64,000 bases of DNA from Kushneria phosphatilytica (GTDB lineage: Bacteria > Pseudomonadota > Gammaproteobacteria > Pseudomonadales > Halomonadaceae). The position numbers and the translations under genes were made by a program. This document shows, one piece after another, positions 10,162-18,752 of the stretch; within the stretch, counting starts at the first letter, position 1; the number at the start of each line of letters is the position of its first letter. The DNA is taken from the NCBI RefSeq assembly GCF_008247605.1, contig NZ_CP043420.1:2170001-2234000 (forward strand), in the 5' to 3' direction. Under the pieces are notes generated by a model, which was given only the letters and a program-made list of their open reading frames with translations, did no database searches and had not been told where the DNA came from.

Positions 10162-10970
10162 GGGGCCTCCCGCGAACCCAGGATATCCGTCGCAAAATCG
10201 GTGGCCGGATAGTGAAATGGCACCGGCCCATCGGGCTGGCCATGGATGAACTGGCTTACTCTGGGATCAGCCTCGGTGTTGAGTGAGTCAGGCGTACCAC
10301 GCGCCATGACTCGGCCATCGGAAATGACGTAGACATAGTCGGCGATCGATAGCGTCTCCTTGATATCGTGTGACACCACGATCGCCGTCATCCTGAAAGC
10401 GTGATTGAGTTCACGAATCAGCTTGACCAGCACGCCCATGGAAATCGGATCCTGCCCCACAAACGGCTCGTCATACATGATCAGTTCGGGGTCCAGCGCA
10501 ATGGCGCGGGCCAGCGCCACACGACGCGTCATGCCTCCTGACAATTCTGCAGGCGAGAGATTGCGCGCCCCCCTCAACCCGACTGCCTGAAGCTTGATCA
10601 GCACGAGATCACGGATCATCCGCTCAGGCAGATCGGTATGCACGCGAAGCGGAAAAGCGACGTTTTCGAACACACTCAGGTCCGAGAACAGAGCACCGCT
10701 CTGAAACAGCATTCCCATACGCCGACGCATATCGAACAAGGCACGGCGAGAAAGCCGGTGCACATCTTCATCCGCGATCTGTACCCGCCCGCGATCAGGC
10801 GTCAGCTGCCCACCGATCAACTTCAGCAGCGTCGTTTTGCCAGTACCACTGGGACCCATGATGGCCGTGATTCGGCCACGCGGAATCTCGAGATCGACCC
10901 CCGAGAAGATGGCCCGGTCGGCTCGCGTGAAATGGAGGTCTTCGACCCTGACCAGCGTTGAGTCGGTCAT
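10158..10970 (-). CDS. mlaF: Phospholipid ABC transporter ATPase MlaF
   Basis: 270-residue ABC ATPase. Walker A (GPSGTGKTT, about residues 39-47), signature (LSGGM, about 144), Walker B ([13 protein letters not shown]) and the switch His (VSHD) are all present. It powers lipid movement by MlaE. It is the first gene of the leftward mlaFEDCB operon; its start is only 7 bp from a cluster of TAATTCGG repeats. Confidence 0.96.
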   Translation of the reverse strand: MTDSTLVRVEDLHFTRADRAIFSGVDLEIPRGRITAIMGPSGTGKTTLLKLIGGQLTPDRGRVQIADEDVHRLSRRALFDMRRRMGMLFQSGALFSDLSVFENVAFPLRVHTDLPERMIRDLVLIKLQAVGLRGARNLSPAELSGGMTRRVALARAIALDPELIMYDEPFVGQDPISMGVLVKLIRELNHAFRMTAIVVSHDIKETLSIADYVYVISDGRVMARGTPDSLNTEADPRVSQFIHGQPDGPVPFHYPATDFATDILGSREAP

Positions 10971-10977
10971 GCGACTC

Positions 10978-11018
10978 CCGAATTATTTACCGAATTAGCG
11001 AACATCGTATCCGAATTA
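10978..11018 (-). repeat. Three direct repeats TAATTCGG upstream of mlaF
   Basis: The octamer CCGAATTA (TAATTCGG toward mlaF) occurs at 10978-10985, 10990-10997 and 11011-11018, start-to-start spacing 12 and 21 bp. The cluster abuts the mlaF start codon (10970) and so lies in the promoter or leader of the mla operon, within the 197-bp gap shared with the divergent kdsD gene. A regulator-binding array is one reading. No classical -35/-10 pair could be fixed here. Confidence 0.5.
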
Positions 11019-11167
11019 CCGTGACCGTAGCCAGTACTGCCTTGCAAAGGCCTGATATGACAAGTCTAATGCAGAGTAGAACAAGAGCCGGCCGCATGTC
11101 GCATGCCCCTTTGGGGCGTGTCGGTCTGCACCAGATACCTCTTTCCTGTCCGCACTATTGCGCTGCC

Positions 11168-12160
11168 ATGACCGAAGCCATGACTCCTGACCCTGACCAC
11201 GATTTTCGCGCCAGTGCCCGGCGCACCCTGACGCTCGAACAGCAGGCCATCGGCGAGTTGATCCCTCGCCTTGATGAGGCCTTCGACACCGCCTGCCGCC
11301 TGATCCTGTCGAGTCAGGGCCGGGTCGTGGTTACCGGTATGGGCAAGTCCGGGCACGTGGCTCACAAACTGGCCGCTACGCTTGCAAGCACCGGGACCCC
11401 GGCCTTTTTCATGCACGCAGCCGAGGCCAATCATGGGGATCTCGGGATGCTGACCGCCAGTGATATTTTGCTGGCACTGTCAAACTCTGGTGAGAGTACC
11501 GAGATCACCTCGCTGCTACCGCTGCTCAAGCGCAAGGGTATCCCCCTGATCGCCATGACCGGCCGCCCGGAGTCCACGCTGGCAAGTCATGCCGACGCAC
11601 ACCTCGACAACGGTGTTACCCAGGAAGCGTGCCCCCTCAACCTGGCGCCTACGTCTTCGACCACGGCAGCAATGGCGCTGGGGGATGCGCTGGCCATTGC
11701 GCTGCTGGAAGCACGCGGGTTCAGCGCCGAGGATTTTGCCCTTTCACATCCCGGAGGCGCATTGGGACGCCGTCTTCTGCTTCGGGTCGAGGATCTGATG
11801 CATACTGGCGATCGACTGCCCCGGGTAGCGTTGGGAAGCCCACTGCGTGACGCACTGCTGGAGATCACCCGCAAGGGGCTTGGCTTTACCTGCGTACTGG
11901 ACCAGGACGGCCGGCTTGCCGGTATCTATACCGATGGCGATCTACGTCGTACGCTGGACAACCACAGCGATCTCGGCCACCTGCTCATTGATGATGTCAT
12001 GACCCGCGGCGGCCAGACCATTGCTCGCGAACTGCTTGCTGCCGAAGCAGTCCGGATCATGGAAGATCACCGTATTACTGCACTGGCGGTGGTCGATGAT
12101 CAGCAGCGCCCTGTTGGCGCACTGCATATGCACGACCTGCTGACCAGTGGCGTAGTCTGA
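11168..12160 (+). CDS. kdsD: Arabinose-5-phosphate isomerase KdsD
   Basis: 330 residues: SIS domain (about 40-180) followed by two CBS domains (about 210-330). It converts ribulose 5-phosphate to arabinose 5-phosphate, the first step to Kdo of LPS. MGKSGHVAHKLAATLAS and the active-site region HPGGALGRRLLLRV match E. coli KdsD (328). The ATG at 11168 is preferred on family length; the ATG at 11180 is also possible, and neither has a strong Shine-Dalgarno. It is first in the rightward kdsD-kdsC-lptCAB run. Confidence 0.93.
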   Translation: MTEAMTPDPDHDFRASARRTLTLEQQAIGELIPRLDEAFDTACRLILSSQGRVVVTGMGKSGHVAHKLAATLASTGTPAFFMHAAEANHGDLGMLTASDILLALSNSGESTEITSLLPLLKRKGIPLIAMTGRPESTLASHADAHLDNGVTQEACPLNLAPTSSTTAAMALGDALAIALLEARGFSAEDFALSHPGGALGRRLLLRVEDLMHTGDRLPRVALGSPLRDALLEITRKGLGFTCVLDQDGRLAGIYTDGDLRRTLDNHSDLGHLLIDDVMTRGGQTIARELLAAEAVRIMEDHRITALAVVDDQQRPVGALHMHDLLTSGVV

Positions 12161-12193
12161 GCGCCTGTTTCCCACTTTCCCGGAGCCCTGTCG

Positions 12194-12745
12194 ATGTCCC
12201 GAACCGAATATAATCCCAGCCCTGAAGTGCTTGAACGCGCCGCTCGGGTACGTCTGCTGGCGCTTGATGTCGACGGTGTCATGACCGATGGCGGACTCAA
12301 CTACACGGGTGATCCGCATGAGCACAAGCGCTTTCATGTACGCGATGGGCTGGGGCTCAAGCTGTTGCAACGCAGCAATATTGAAATCGCCATTATTACC
12401 GGCCGGAACTCATCAGCGGTAACCACCCGTGCCGAAGAACTGGGTATCGAGCATGTCTACCAGGGGTGTGAAGATAAATGGCAAGCGCTGAGCGAACTCC
12501 TTACCAGGCTTCGGCTGGAGGCCGATCAGGCGGCTTACTGTGGTGATGATCTGGTCGATCTGGCGGCCATCCGGCAGGCCGGGCTGGGCGTTACAGTCAA
12601 CGATGCCCCCGGTGAAATTCGCCAGCATGCCGATTATGTCACTCTTACCCCCGGCGGCCACGGTGCAGTGCGAGAGATCTGTGAACTGATTCTGAAGGCT
12701 CGAGGTGAATGGGATGCCATCGTGGCCGAGTTCGCCTCCTGCTGA
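12194..12745 (+). CDS. kdsC: Kdo-8-phosphate phosphatase KdsC
   Basis: 183-residue HAD-superfamily phosphatase that removes phosphate from Kdo-8-P in the cytoplasm. HAD motif I (LDVDGVMTDG, residues about 26-35), motif II Thr (ITGRNSS) and the Asp pair of motif IV (YCGDDLVDL) are visible. No cap domain insertion is present, as expected for the tetrameric KdsC type. It follows kdsD by 33 bp and belongs to the same rightward run. Confidence 0.95.
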   Translation: MSRTEYNPSPEVLERAARVRLLALDVDGVMTDGGLNYTGDPHEHKRFHVRDGLGLKLLQRSNIEIAIITGRNSSAVTTRAEELGIEHVYQGCEDKWQALSELLTRLRLEADQAAYCGDDLVDLAAIRQAGLGVTVNDAPGEIRQHADYVTLTPGGHGAVREICELILKARGEWDAIVAEFASC

Positions 12746-12798
12746 TGAGTCCCTCCATTGCGCCTTTCGAGTGCGTTAGAATTCATCGCATCATTTCA

Positions 12799-12823
12799 GC
12801 GCGGCCTCATGATGCGGCCGCGC
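12799..12823. repeat. GC-rich hairpin between kdsC and lptC
   Basis: GCGCGGCC (12799-12806) and GGCCGCGC (12816-12823) form a perfect 8-bp stem with a 9-nt loop, 26 bp before the lptC start. There is no T run after it, so it is not a classic terminator. It could attenuate read-through into lptC. Confidence 0.45.
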
Positions 12824-12848
12824 ACGTTCACGACAGTGGCACGAGCAC

Positions 12849-13439
12849 ATGATAGCGACTCTCAAACGCCTAGCTCCACGATTCTGGCTGCTGCTGCTGC
12901 TGGTGGCGCTCGGTATCGGGCTGACCCTGATTGAACAGCGAGGGCGCCTGATGTCACCGACATTCAACGCTACCAGCGATGGCGAACAACCGGACTATTA
13001 TCTGGAGAACGTGGAATACACCCGCTTCAACGCCCAGGGAGAGGCCGACCAAACGCTCTCATCACCACGGATTGCGCACACCCCTGATGATGATGTTACC
13101 CGCGCCCGCAGTCCGAATGTCATGCTGCTTGATAGCAGCGGACGTCACTGGCATGCCACCGGTAAGCAGGCCAGACTGAGTGGCACTGATGACACGCTGG
13201 TTCTGACGGGTGATGCGCGTTTGTTCGAACCCGATCGCCAGTGGCGTCTGGAAACCGATACGCTGCATTATGATCGCAATGACCGCCATGCCTGGAGTAA
13301 CAGCGAGTCGTATTTCCACCGGGGCAACCAGCGTACTCGTGGCAATCGTTTCGATGCCTGGCTTGATCGGAAGGAGCTGGTCATCGATGGCGATGTCCAT
13401 GGTTACTTTCCGATGACCACTCAATCAGACACGCCGTAA
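12849..13439 (+). CDS. lptC: LPS export protein LptC
   Basis: 196-residue bitopic inner-membrane protein. A single N-terminal helix containing a run of four or five Leu (CTG repeats) spans about residues 12-28; the rest is a periplasmic beta-jellyroll. LptC connects the LptB2FG extractor to the LptA bridge. The family segment PDYYLENVEYTRFNAQG near residue 47 is recognisable. It lies 41 bp upstream of lptA in the usual kdsC-lptC-lptA-lptB order. Confidence 0.9.
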   Translation: MIATLKRLAPRFWLLLLLVALGIGLTLIEQRGRLMSPTFNATSDGEQPDYYLENVEYTRFNAQGEADQTLSSPRIAHTPDDDVTRARSPNVMLLDSSGRHWHATGKQARLSGTDDTLVLTGDARLFEPDRQWRLETDTLHYDRNDRHAWSNSESYFHRGNQRTRGNRFDAWLDRKELVIDGDVHGYFPMTTQSDTP

Positions 13440-13480
13440 GGGCGCCTGTCTTTCCTGACAAAACCGACAAGGAATCCGAC

Positions 13481-14053
13481 ATGAAGCGACGCCTGCTGCT
13501 CTGCTCTGCTGCCCTGACGGCCGGTCTGATCGCTGCCGCACCGGTAGCGGCACTGGAGGGCGATGCCGAGAAACCCATCCAGGTCTCGGCAGATCGGCTA
13601 CAGCTCGACGACAAGGCCGGTACCGCCGTCTATACCGGCAATGTTCAGATGGAACAGGGGTCGATGGAACTCGACGCAGCTACGGTCACCATCCGACGAG
13701 GCAACAATGGCGGCGTTTCACAGGTCACCGCCAAAGGTGGCGGGGGCAAGCGCGCCTATATCGAACAGAAACCCAACCCCACCGACCCTCTGGTGCGTGG
13801 CTGGGGCGACACCCTGATCTACCACGCTGATAGCCGGCGGGTGGAAATGATCGGCGATGCCGAGTTGCATCAGGGTGATGACACCTTCAACGGCGGCTAC
13901 GTCCAGTATCATCTCGACACCCGCCAGGTAGACGCTCGCGGACGACAGAATGCCGATCAATCCGAGGGTAGCAGTGGCAAGAACGGTCGAGTACACATGA
14001 CCCTGACGCCAAACACCGCCAGCAGCAACGACGGGGGAAGCAGCGGTCAATGA
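13481..14053 (+). CDS. lptA: LPS transport periplasmic protein LptA (LptH)
   Basis: 190 residues with a signal peptide (cleavage near APVAALE, about residue 25) and one OstA/LptA beta-jellyroll domain (about 32-150). It forms the periplasmic filament that carries LPS from LptC to LptD. The pattern [14 protein letters not shown] and later [12 protein letters not shown] is typical. The tail after residue 150 is polar and probably disordered. It overlaps lptB by 4 nt. Confidence 0.93.
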   Translation: MKRRLLLCSAALTAGLIAAAPVAALEGDAEKPIQVSADRLQLDDKAGTAVYTGNVQMEQGSMELDAATVTIRRGNNGGVSQVTAKGGGGKRAYIEQKPNPTDPLVRGWGDTLIYHADSRRVEMIGDAELHQGDDTFNGGYVQYHLDTRQVDARGRQNADQSEGSSGKNGRVHMTLTPNTASSNDGGSSGQ

Positions 14054-14775
14054 AGACGCTGAACGTTACGCATCTCGCCAAGAGCTTCAAGGGTCGGCGT
14101 GTGGTGCAGGACATCAGCCTGTCAATCCGACAGGGTGAAGTCGTCGGGCTGCTAGGGCCCAATGGCGCCGGCAAGACTACTTCCTTCTACATGATCGTGG
14201 GACTGATTCGCGCCGATGCCGGCCATGTCTCGATTGATGAGCTTGATCTCAGTCGCGAACCGATGCATCGACGTGCCCGCTCGGGTATTGGTTATCTTCC
14301 GCAGGAGGCCTCGATCTTTCGCAAGATGACGGTCGCCAACAATATCCGGGCGATACTGGAAACTCGCAAGGATCTTGATCGCGCCGGCCGCCAGCGACGC
14401 CTTGATCAGTTGCTGGAGGAATTCAGCATCACCCACATTCGCGATAACGTCGGCATGAGCCTTTCCGGCGGAGAGCGCCGACGTGTTGAAATCGCTCGGG
14501 CACTGGCCACGGAACCGGCTTTTATCCTTCTGGATGAACCCTTCGCAGGGGTTGATCCCATCTCGGTGGGAGAAATCAAGGGCATCATCCGGCAGTTGCG
14601 CACGCGCAATATCGGTGTATTGATCACCGACCACAACGTGCGTGAAACACTGGATATCTGTGACAACGCCTATATCGTCGGTGATGGCAAGATCATCGCC
14701 GAAGGCGATGCCAGCGCCATTCTCGCCAATCAACATGTGCGTGATGTCTATCTGGGGCACGAATTCCGACTCTGA
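14050..14775 (+). CDS. lptB: LPS export ABC transporter ATPase LptB
   Basis: 241 residues, the family length. Walker [10 protein letters not shown] (about residues 36-44), signature LSGGERRR (about 138), Walker [14 protein letters not shown] and switch ITDHNV are complete. LptB dimers drive LPS extraction by LptFG, which is encoded elsewhere. Coupled to lptA by an ATGA overlap. A sigma-54 promoter for rpoN begins 14 bp after its stop. Confidence 0.97.
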   Translation: MKTLNVTHLAKSFKGRRVVQDISLSIRQGEVVGLLGPNGAGKTTSFYMIVGLIRADAGHVSIDELDLSREPMHRRARSGIGYLPQEASIFRKMTVANNIRAILETRKDLDRAGRQRRLDQLLEEFSITHIRDNVGMSLSGGERRRVEIARALATEPAFILLDEPFAGVDPISVGEIKGIIRQLRTRNIGVLITDHNVRETLDICDNAYIVGDGKIIAEGDASAILANQHVRDVYLGHEFRL

Positions 14776-14788
14776 TCACTGCCAGGCG

Positions 14789-14804
14789 TGGCATGGAATT
14801 TGCT
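14789..14804 (+). promoter_or_regulatory. Sigma-54 (-24/-12) promoter of rpoN
   Basis: The 16-mer TGGCATGGAATTTGCT matches the sigma-54 consensus TGGCACG-N4-TTGCW at all positions but one (C to T at the sixth). GG at 14790-14791 and GC at 14802-14803 are separated by the required 10 bp. Predicted transcription start is near 14815, giving a leader of about 70 nt to the rpoN ATG. It implies that RNA polymerase carrying RpoN binds its own gene's promoter region. An enhancer-binding activator site was not identified. Confidence 0.7.
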
Positions 14805-14811
14805 TCAAAAA

Positions 14812-14842
14812 CCCCTTGTGGCTCTTGCATGGCATGAAGGGG
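14812..14842. repeat. Inverted repeat just upstream of rpoN
   Basis: CCCCTT (14812-14817) and AAGGGG (14837-14842) can pair with a 19-nt loop. It overlaps the predicted sigma-54 start site and could end lptB transcripts, but no T run follows. Confidence 0.3.
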
Positions 14843-14885
14843 CTCGATAGCGTGTCGTCAATGTACCAGTGACGAGCCCGCCATC

Positions 14886-16298
14886 ATGTCCATGATGAAA
14901 CCCTCCATGCAGCTTCGAATCGGCGCCCAGCTGAACATGACGCCGCAGTTGCAGCAGGCCATTGCCCTGTTGCAGCTGTCGACGCTCGATCTGCGTCAGG
15001 AGATTCAGCAGGCGCTGGAAAGCAATCCCCTGCTTGAGCTCGAGGAAGACTTCGACGAGCTGGAGCTCAGTGATCCCCGGGACGAGGAATGGGCGGAAGA
15101 CATTCCCGATGAACTGGCGCTGGATAGTCAGTGGGAAGATATCTATCCCGACGCCGTCGGTAACGGCAGTGACCAGGCGCCCGATTTCGAACGCAACACA
15201 GCTGCCGAAACCCTGCAACAGCATCTTGGCGCGCAGTTGGCGCTGCTGACGCTCGACGAACGCGATCACCAGATGGCCGAAACCCTGATCGATGCACTCG
15301 ATGACAGCGGCTATCTGAGCGTAACGCTGGACGAGCTCTGTCAGGGGCTGCGGGCCCAGGGTATGGCTGGACTGCGTGTCAGCGAACTTGAGCAGCTGCT
15401 GGTACGACTCCAGCAGTTCGAGCCCAGTGGGGTTTTTGCCCGCGATTTGCGCGAATGCCTGTTATTGCAGTTGGCACAGTTGCCTTCCGACACGCCTCAT
15501 CTACCTCAGACAAGACGCCTGATTCGCCATTTCCTCGAAGCACTGGGACTGGATAACCGCAAGCTGCTACGACGCCGGCTGGGGGTAGACGATGAGACGC
15601 TCACCACCATCATTGCCACCATCCGCACCCTGGACCCTCGGCCGGGGCAACGTTTCGAAGGTGCCGAGCAGGGCTATATTGTTCCTGACCTGATTCTTCG
15701 TCGCAGCCCTCGTGACGGCTGGCAGCTCGAACTCAACCCCGATGCCCTGCCCCGCCTGCGTATTCAGCCCGACTATGCGGCGCTGATACGTCGTGCCGAC
15801 AAGAGCGATGACAACAGCTTTCTCAAGCAACATCTACAGGAAGCCCGCTGGTTGATGAAAAGCCTGTCAAGCCGTAACGACACACTGCTCCGGGTAGGAC
15901 GGGAAATCATGCTGCATCAGCAGGCATTTCTCGAGCACGGCGAAGAGGCCATGAAGCCCCTGGTTCTGGCCGATATCGCCAGCGCCGTCGAAATGCATGA
16001 ATCCACCATTTCACGTGTTACCACGCGCAAGTATATTCACACCCCTCGTGGTGTCTTCGAACTCAAACACTTCTTCTCCAGTCATGTCGGACAGGAAGGA
16101 GAAGGCCATGCCAGTACGGCGATTCGAGCGCGGATCAAGAAGCTCATCAGCGACGAATCCCCCCGCAAGCCGCTTTCCGATGCACGCCTGGTATCGCTGC
16201 TGTCGGACAGCGGAATTACCGTCGCTAGACGAACCATCGCCAAATACCGTGAATCCATGGGTATTCCTTCGTCGAGTGAACGCAAGCGACTGGCATAA
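14886..16298 (+). CDS. rpoN: RNA polymerase sigma-54 factor RpoN
   Basis: 470 residues in the classic three-region layout: Gln/Leu-rich activator region I (residues 1-50), an acidic region II (about 50-110), then the core-binding domain and the DNA-binding domain. The RpoN box is seen as ARRTIAKYRE near residue 449. It recognises -24/-12 promoters of nitrogen, flagellar and other genes. It is upstream of hpf, ptsN, rapZ and ptsO, the conserved rpoN neighbourhood. Its own promoter region contains a sigma-54 site. Confidence 0.97.
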   Translation: MSMMKPSMQLRIGAQLNMTPQLQQAIALLQLSTLDLRQEIQQALESNPLLELEEDFDELELSDPRDEEWAEDIPDELALDSQWEDIYPDAVGNGSDQAPDFERNTAAETLQQHLGAQLALLTLDERDHQMAETLIDALDDSGYLSVTLDELCQGLRAQGMAGLRVSELEQLLVRLQQFEPSGVFARDLRECLLLQLAQLPSDTPHLPQTRRLIRHFLEALGLDNRKLLRRRLGVDDETLTTIIATIRTLDPRPGQRFEGAEQGYIVPDLILRRSPRDGWQLELNPDALPRLRIQPDYAALIRRADKSDDNSFLKQHLQEARWLMKSLSSRNDTLLRVGREIMLHQQAFLEHGEEAMKPLVLADIASAVEMHESTISRVTTRKYIHTPRGVFELKHFFSSHVGQEGEGHASTAIRARIKKLISDESPRKPLSDARLVSLLSDSGITVARRTIAKYRESMGIPSSSERKRLA

Positions 16299-16326
16299 GC
16301 AGGGTAGGCACCCGAGCCAAAAGGTT

Positions 16327-16332
16327 TACAAT
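16327..16332 (+). promoter_or_regulatory. Possible -10 box of hpf
   Basis: TACAAT at 16327-16332 is a 5/6 match to the -10 consensus. The best upstream hexamer, TAGGCA, lies 16 bp away and is weak. hpf may instead be read through from rpoN. Confidence 0.25.
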
Positions 16333-16363
16333 CAACTTGTCACCTGTCGGAAAGGAGCGTGTC

Positions 16364-16672
16364 ATGCAGGTCAATATTACCGGCCATCACATCGAACTGA
16401 CCGATGCACTGCGAGACTATGTTCATCAGAAGCTGGCCAGGATAGAGCGACATCACGACAACATTACCAATGTGCAGGTCACTCTCTCGGTGGAAAAATC
16501 ACGTCAGCAGGCTGCCTGTACCCTGCATGCTTCCGGCGCGGAGCTTCATGCCAACAGTGAACAGGATGATATGTATGCTGCCATCGATGCCCTGACCGAC
16601 AAGCTGGACCGTCAGTTGGTCAAGCACAAGGAAAAGGTTCAGGCACGCGCCCAGGGCAACGGCAAGAACTGA
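16364..16672 (+). CDS. hpf: Ribosome hibernation promoting factor
   Basis: 102 residues, short HPF/RaiA family. It binds the 30S decoding region and helps form inactive 100S ribosomes in stationary phase. The protein starts MQVNITGHHIELTD and carries the family VTLSVEK and DDMYAAIDALTDKLDRQL segments. The ATG is set by AAAGGAG 6 nt upstream (16351-16357). It is the second gene of the rpoN block and is followed by a strong hairpin and an unusually long gap before ptsN. Confidence 0.94.
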   Translation: MQVNITGHHIELTDALRDYVHQKLARIERHHDNITNVQVTLSVEKSRQQAACTLHASGAELHANSEQDDMYAAIDALTDKLDRQLVKHKEKVQARAQGNGKN

Positions 16673-16711
16673 ACACCCTTGCAGAACCGGCAAGGCACAA
16701 GGAAGTCATGT

Positions 16712-16739
16712 CCCGGGCGGAACTTCGGGTCCGCCCGGG
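16712..16739 (+). terminator. UUCG-tetraloop hairpin after hpf
   Basis: CCCGGGCGGA (16712-16721) pairs perfectly with TCCGCCCGGG (16730-16739). The intervening bases can add a C-G pair closing a TTCG tetraloop, a very stable arrangement in RNA. It lies 40 nt after the hpf stop. There is no T tract, so it may act as an RNA 3' stabiliser or partial terminator. Confidence 0.55.
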
Positions 16740-17026
16740 CATTCGAGGGAACACAAGGCCTGTTAACACTGACAAGACTCGCCGCACTGCTGCCTCCTGA
16801 CCGTTCGAGCAGGCGCGAGAAGAGCCATTCGGTGAGCCACCATGACCCATGAACAATACCGCAGCAGTGGTTTTCGCAAGTCCCCGGAAAAAATACAGGC
16901 CAATGTGCAAAAGAACGTTGCATTACGCTCATGCGGCCTGTTACACCGCACATACCGCGCCGGCGTTTGCAGCCCCGTTGCCTGCGGCGCCAGGATTTCG
17001 CAAGCGTTGACAGGCTCCCGCACATC
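16740..17026. other. Non-coding gap between hpf and ptsN
   Basis: About 290 bp with no convincing gene. A 62-codon rightward frame from 16842 has no good ribosome site, runs into ptsN and resembles nothing. A TTGCAT at 16918-16923 is followed after 17 bp by TTACAC, too poor for a -10 box to call. The usual rpoN-hpf-ptsN operon is tighter, so a separate promoter or small RNA is possible. Confidence 0.4.
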
Positions 17027-17500
17027 ATGACGCTCGATCAGATCCTCCCGCCGGAACGCACCATGTTCGATGTGACCGGTGGCAGCAAGAAACGGGTGCT
17101 GGAATTCTTCAGCACCCTGATCGCCCAGAATACCCCCAGCATTGACGCCCAGGAGGTGTTCGGCCGGCTGATCAGCCGCGAGCGACTTGGCAGCACCGGC
17201 GTAGGTAATGGCGTCGCCATTCCCCATGCTCGCAACCCTCATTGCCGCCAGCCACTGGCCAGTTTCCTGAGTCTGGCCGATCCGATCGATTTCGATGCCA
17301 TCGACGGGGAACCGGTCGATCTGATCTTCGTGCTGCTGGTGCCTGAAACTGCCGATGATACCCACCTGGCATTGCTGGCCCAGATTGCCGAGCTACTCAA
17401 CTCGGACGAAACTCGCAAGGCACTACGCGCTGCCGAAAGCCAGCCAGCGCTTTATGAGACCCTGATCGGGGCCATCCGCCAGCAAAACGAGCGCAACTGA
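17027..17500 (+). CDS. ptsN: Nitrogen PTS EIIA component PtsN
   Basis: 157-residue EIIA of the fructose/mannitol fold. It accepts phosphate from NPr in the nitrogen-related PTS and regulates potassium and nitrogen functions rather than sugar uptake. The phosphorylated His is residue 67 in VAIPHARN. Start at 17027 gives the family N-terminus MTLDQIL; upstream in-frame sequence has no resemblance. It is 2 bp upstream of rapZ, in the block with ptsO. Confidence 0.95.
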   Translation: MTLDQILPPERTMFDVTGGSKKRVLEFFSTLIAQNTPSIDAQEVFGRLISRERLGSTGVGNGVAIPHARNPHCRQPLASFLSLADPIDFDAIDGEPVDLIFVLLVPETADDTHLALLAQIAELLNSDETRKALRAAESQPALYETLIGAIRQQNERN

Positions 17501-17502
17501 TC

Positions 17503-18399
17503 ATGCAACTGGTAATCATCAGTGGCCGATCCGGCTCCGGCAAATCGATCGCGCTGCAGGCGCTCGAGGATCTTGGCTTCTATGCCATCGATAATCTTCC
17601 AGCCATGTTGCTGGCACCGCTGATCGATGAACTCGAAGCTGGCAGCCCACACCGACGTCGGGTTGCGGTCAGCATTGACGCCCGCAACCTGCCGACCGCG
17701 CTGGAACAGTTCCCGGGCCTGCTGGAATCACTGACCGGACGCGGACTTGATTGCCAGGTGGTCTATCTCACTGCAGAACCCCGGGTTCTACTGGAACGCT
17801 ACGCGGCAACACGCCGGCGTCATCCGCTGACACGCGAAAGCGACATGACGCTGGCAGAAGCCATTGAATCCGAGGAGCAGTTCCTCTCTCCGATCCGTCA
17901 TACCGCCGATCTGGTTATCGACACCTCGAACCTGACCCTGCACGATCTGCGTAGCCGGATCAGTGAGCAGGTCGCTCGCGACAATTCCAGCCAGATGACG
18001 CTGACACTCGAGTCCTTCGGTTTCAAGCGTGGCGTTCCGCTGGATGCCGATCTGGTCTTTGATGCCCGCTGTCTGCCCAATCCCTACTGGGACCCACGCC
18101 TGCGCGGGTCCACGGGACAGGAACAGGCCGTTATCGATTTTCTCGAGCAATACCCCGATGTCGAGGATATGTTCATCGATATTCGACAATGGCTGGATCG
18201 CTGGTTGCCCGCCTATACCGCCAGTCGACGCAGTTATCTGACTGTTGCCATCGGCTGTACTGGCGGGCAGCATCGCTCGGTCTATCTGATCGAGCGGCTG
18301 GGTGCTTATCTGGCCGAACGGTTTCCTTCGGTACGTATCCGTCACCGCGAGCTGACAGTGCAGCGTACCCTTGGCAGGGCAAGTGATGGCTCGGCGTGA
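17503..18399 (+). CDS. rapZ: RNase adapter protein RapZ
   Basis: 298 residues. N-terminal P-loop domain with Walker A GRSGSGKS (residues 8-15) and a C-terminal domain with GCTGGQHRSVYLIERL, the RapZ/YvcJ signature that binds GlcN6P and RNA. In E. coli RapZ directs RNase E to the sRNA GlmZ. It is 2 bp after ptsN, and its end overlaps the start of ptsO by 14 nt, so the three are probably co-translated. Confidence 0.96.
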   Translation: MQLVIISGRSGSGKSIALQALEDLGFYAIDNLPAMLLAPLIDELEAGSPHRRRVAVSIDARNLPTALEQFPGLLESLTGRGLDCQVVYLTAEPRVLLERYAATRRRHPLTRESDMTLAEAIESEEQFLSPIRHTADLVIDTSNLTLHDLRSRISEQVARDNSSQMTLTLESFGFKRGVPLDADLVFDARCLPNPYWDPRLRGSTGQEQAVIDFLEQYPDVEDMFIDIRQWLDRWLPAYTASRRSYLTVAIGCTGGQHRSVYLIERLGAYLAERFPSVRIRHRELTVQRTLGRASDGSA

Positions 18400-18655
18400 A
18401 CTCACCCTGATCAATCGCCGCGGGCTCCATGCCCGGGCCGCCACCAGATTGGTACAGTGTTGTCAGCAGTTCGATGCCAGTGTCACCGTCTGGCATGGTG
18501 AGCGCCGGGCCGACGCCGCCAATATCATGGCTCTGATGATGCTGGCAGCGCCCTGTCATACCCTTTTGATTGTCGACACCGATGGCCCGGAAGCCGAAGC
18601 GGCGCTGGAAGCCATTACCCTGCTGATCGAGGCTCGCTTCGATGAAGACGGATAA
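18386..18655 (+). CDS. ptsO: Nitrogen PTS phosphocarrier NPr
   Basis: 89-residue HPr-like protein. The phosphocarrier His is residue 15 in RRGLHARAATRL; HPr proteins usually have HARPA, and here the Pro is Ala. It passes phosphate from PtsP to PtsN. The C-terminal FDEDG matches E. coli NPr. The start ATG at 18386 lies inside the 3' end of rapZ and has only a weak Shine-Dalgarno, consistent with translational coupling. Confidence 0.92.
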   Translation: MARRELTLINRRGLHARAATRLVQCCQQFDASVTVWHGERRADAANIMALMMLAAPCHTLLIVDTDGPEAEAALEAITLLIEARFDEDG

Positions 18656-18752
18656 CGTTCGCCTCGGCTGATTCGGTTCCATGAGCTCACGCAGTTAGCG
18701 AACAGTGGTGCTAAACTGGCGTCCGTTCACGCCGGCTCGGGAATCCTCACGC

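Noticed and set aside
10958-11167. 70-residue N-terminal extension of kdsD
   Set aside because: It would overlap mlaF's start and the repeat array; the family N-terminus fits the ATG at 11168 or 11180.
12888-12903. Run of CTG triplets at the lptC membrane helix as a phase-variable repeat
   Set aside because: Triplet changes would not shift frame and the run simply encodes a Leu-rich helix.
16842-17030. 62-codon rightward frame in the hpf-ptsN gap
   Set aside because: No Shine-Dalgarno, no similarity, and it ends inside ptsN. Kept only as part of the gap description.
16763-17365. Leftward 200-codon frame opposite ptsN
   Set aside because: Mostly antisense to ptsN, no recognisable domain or ribosome site.
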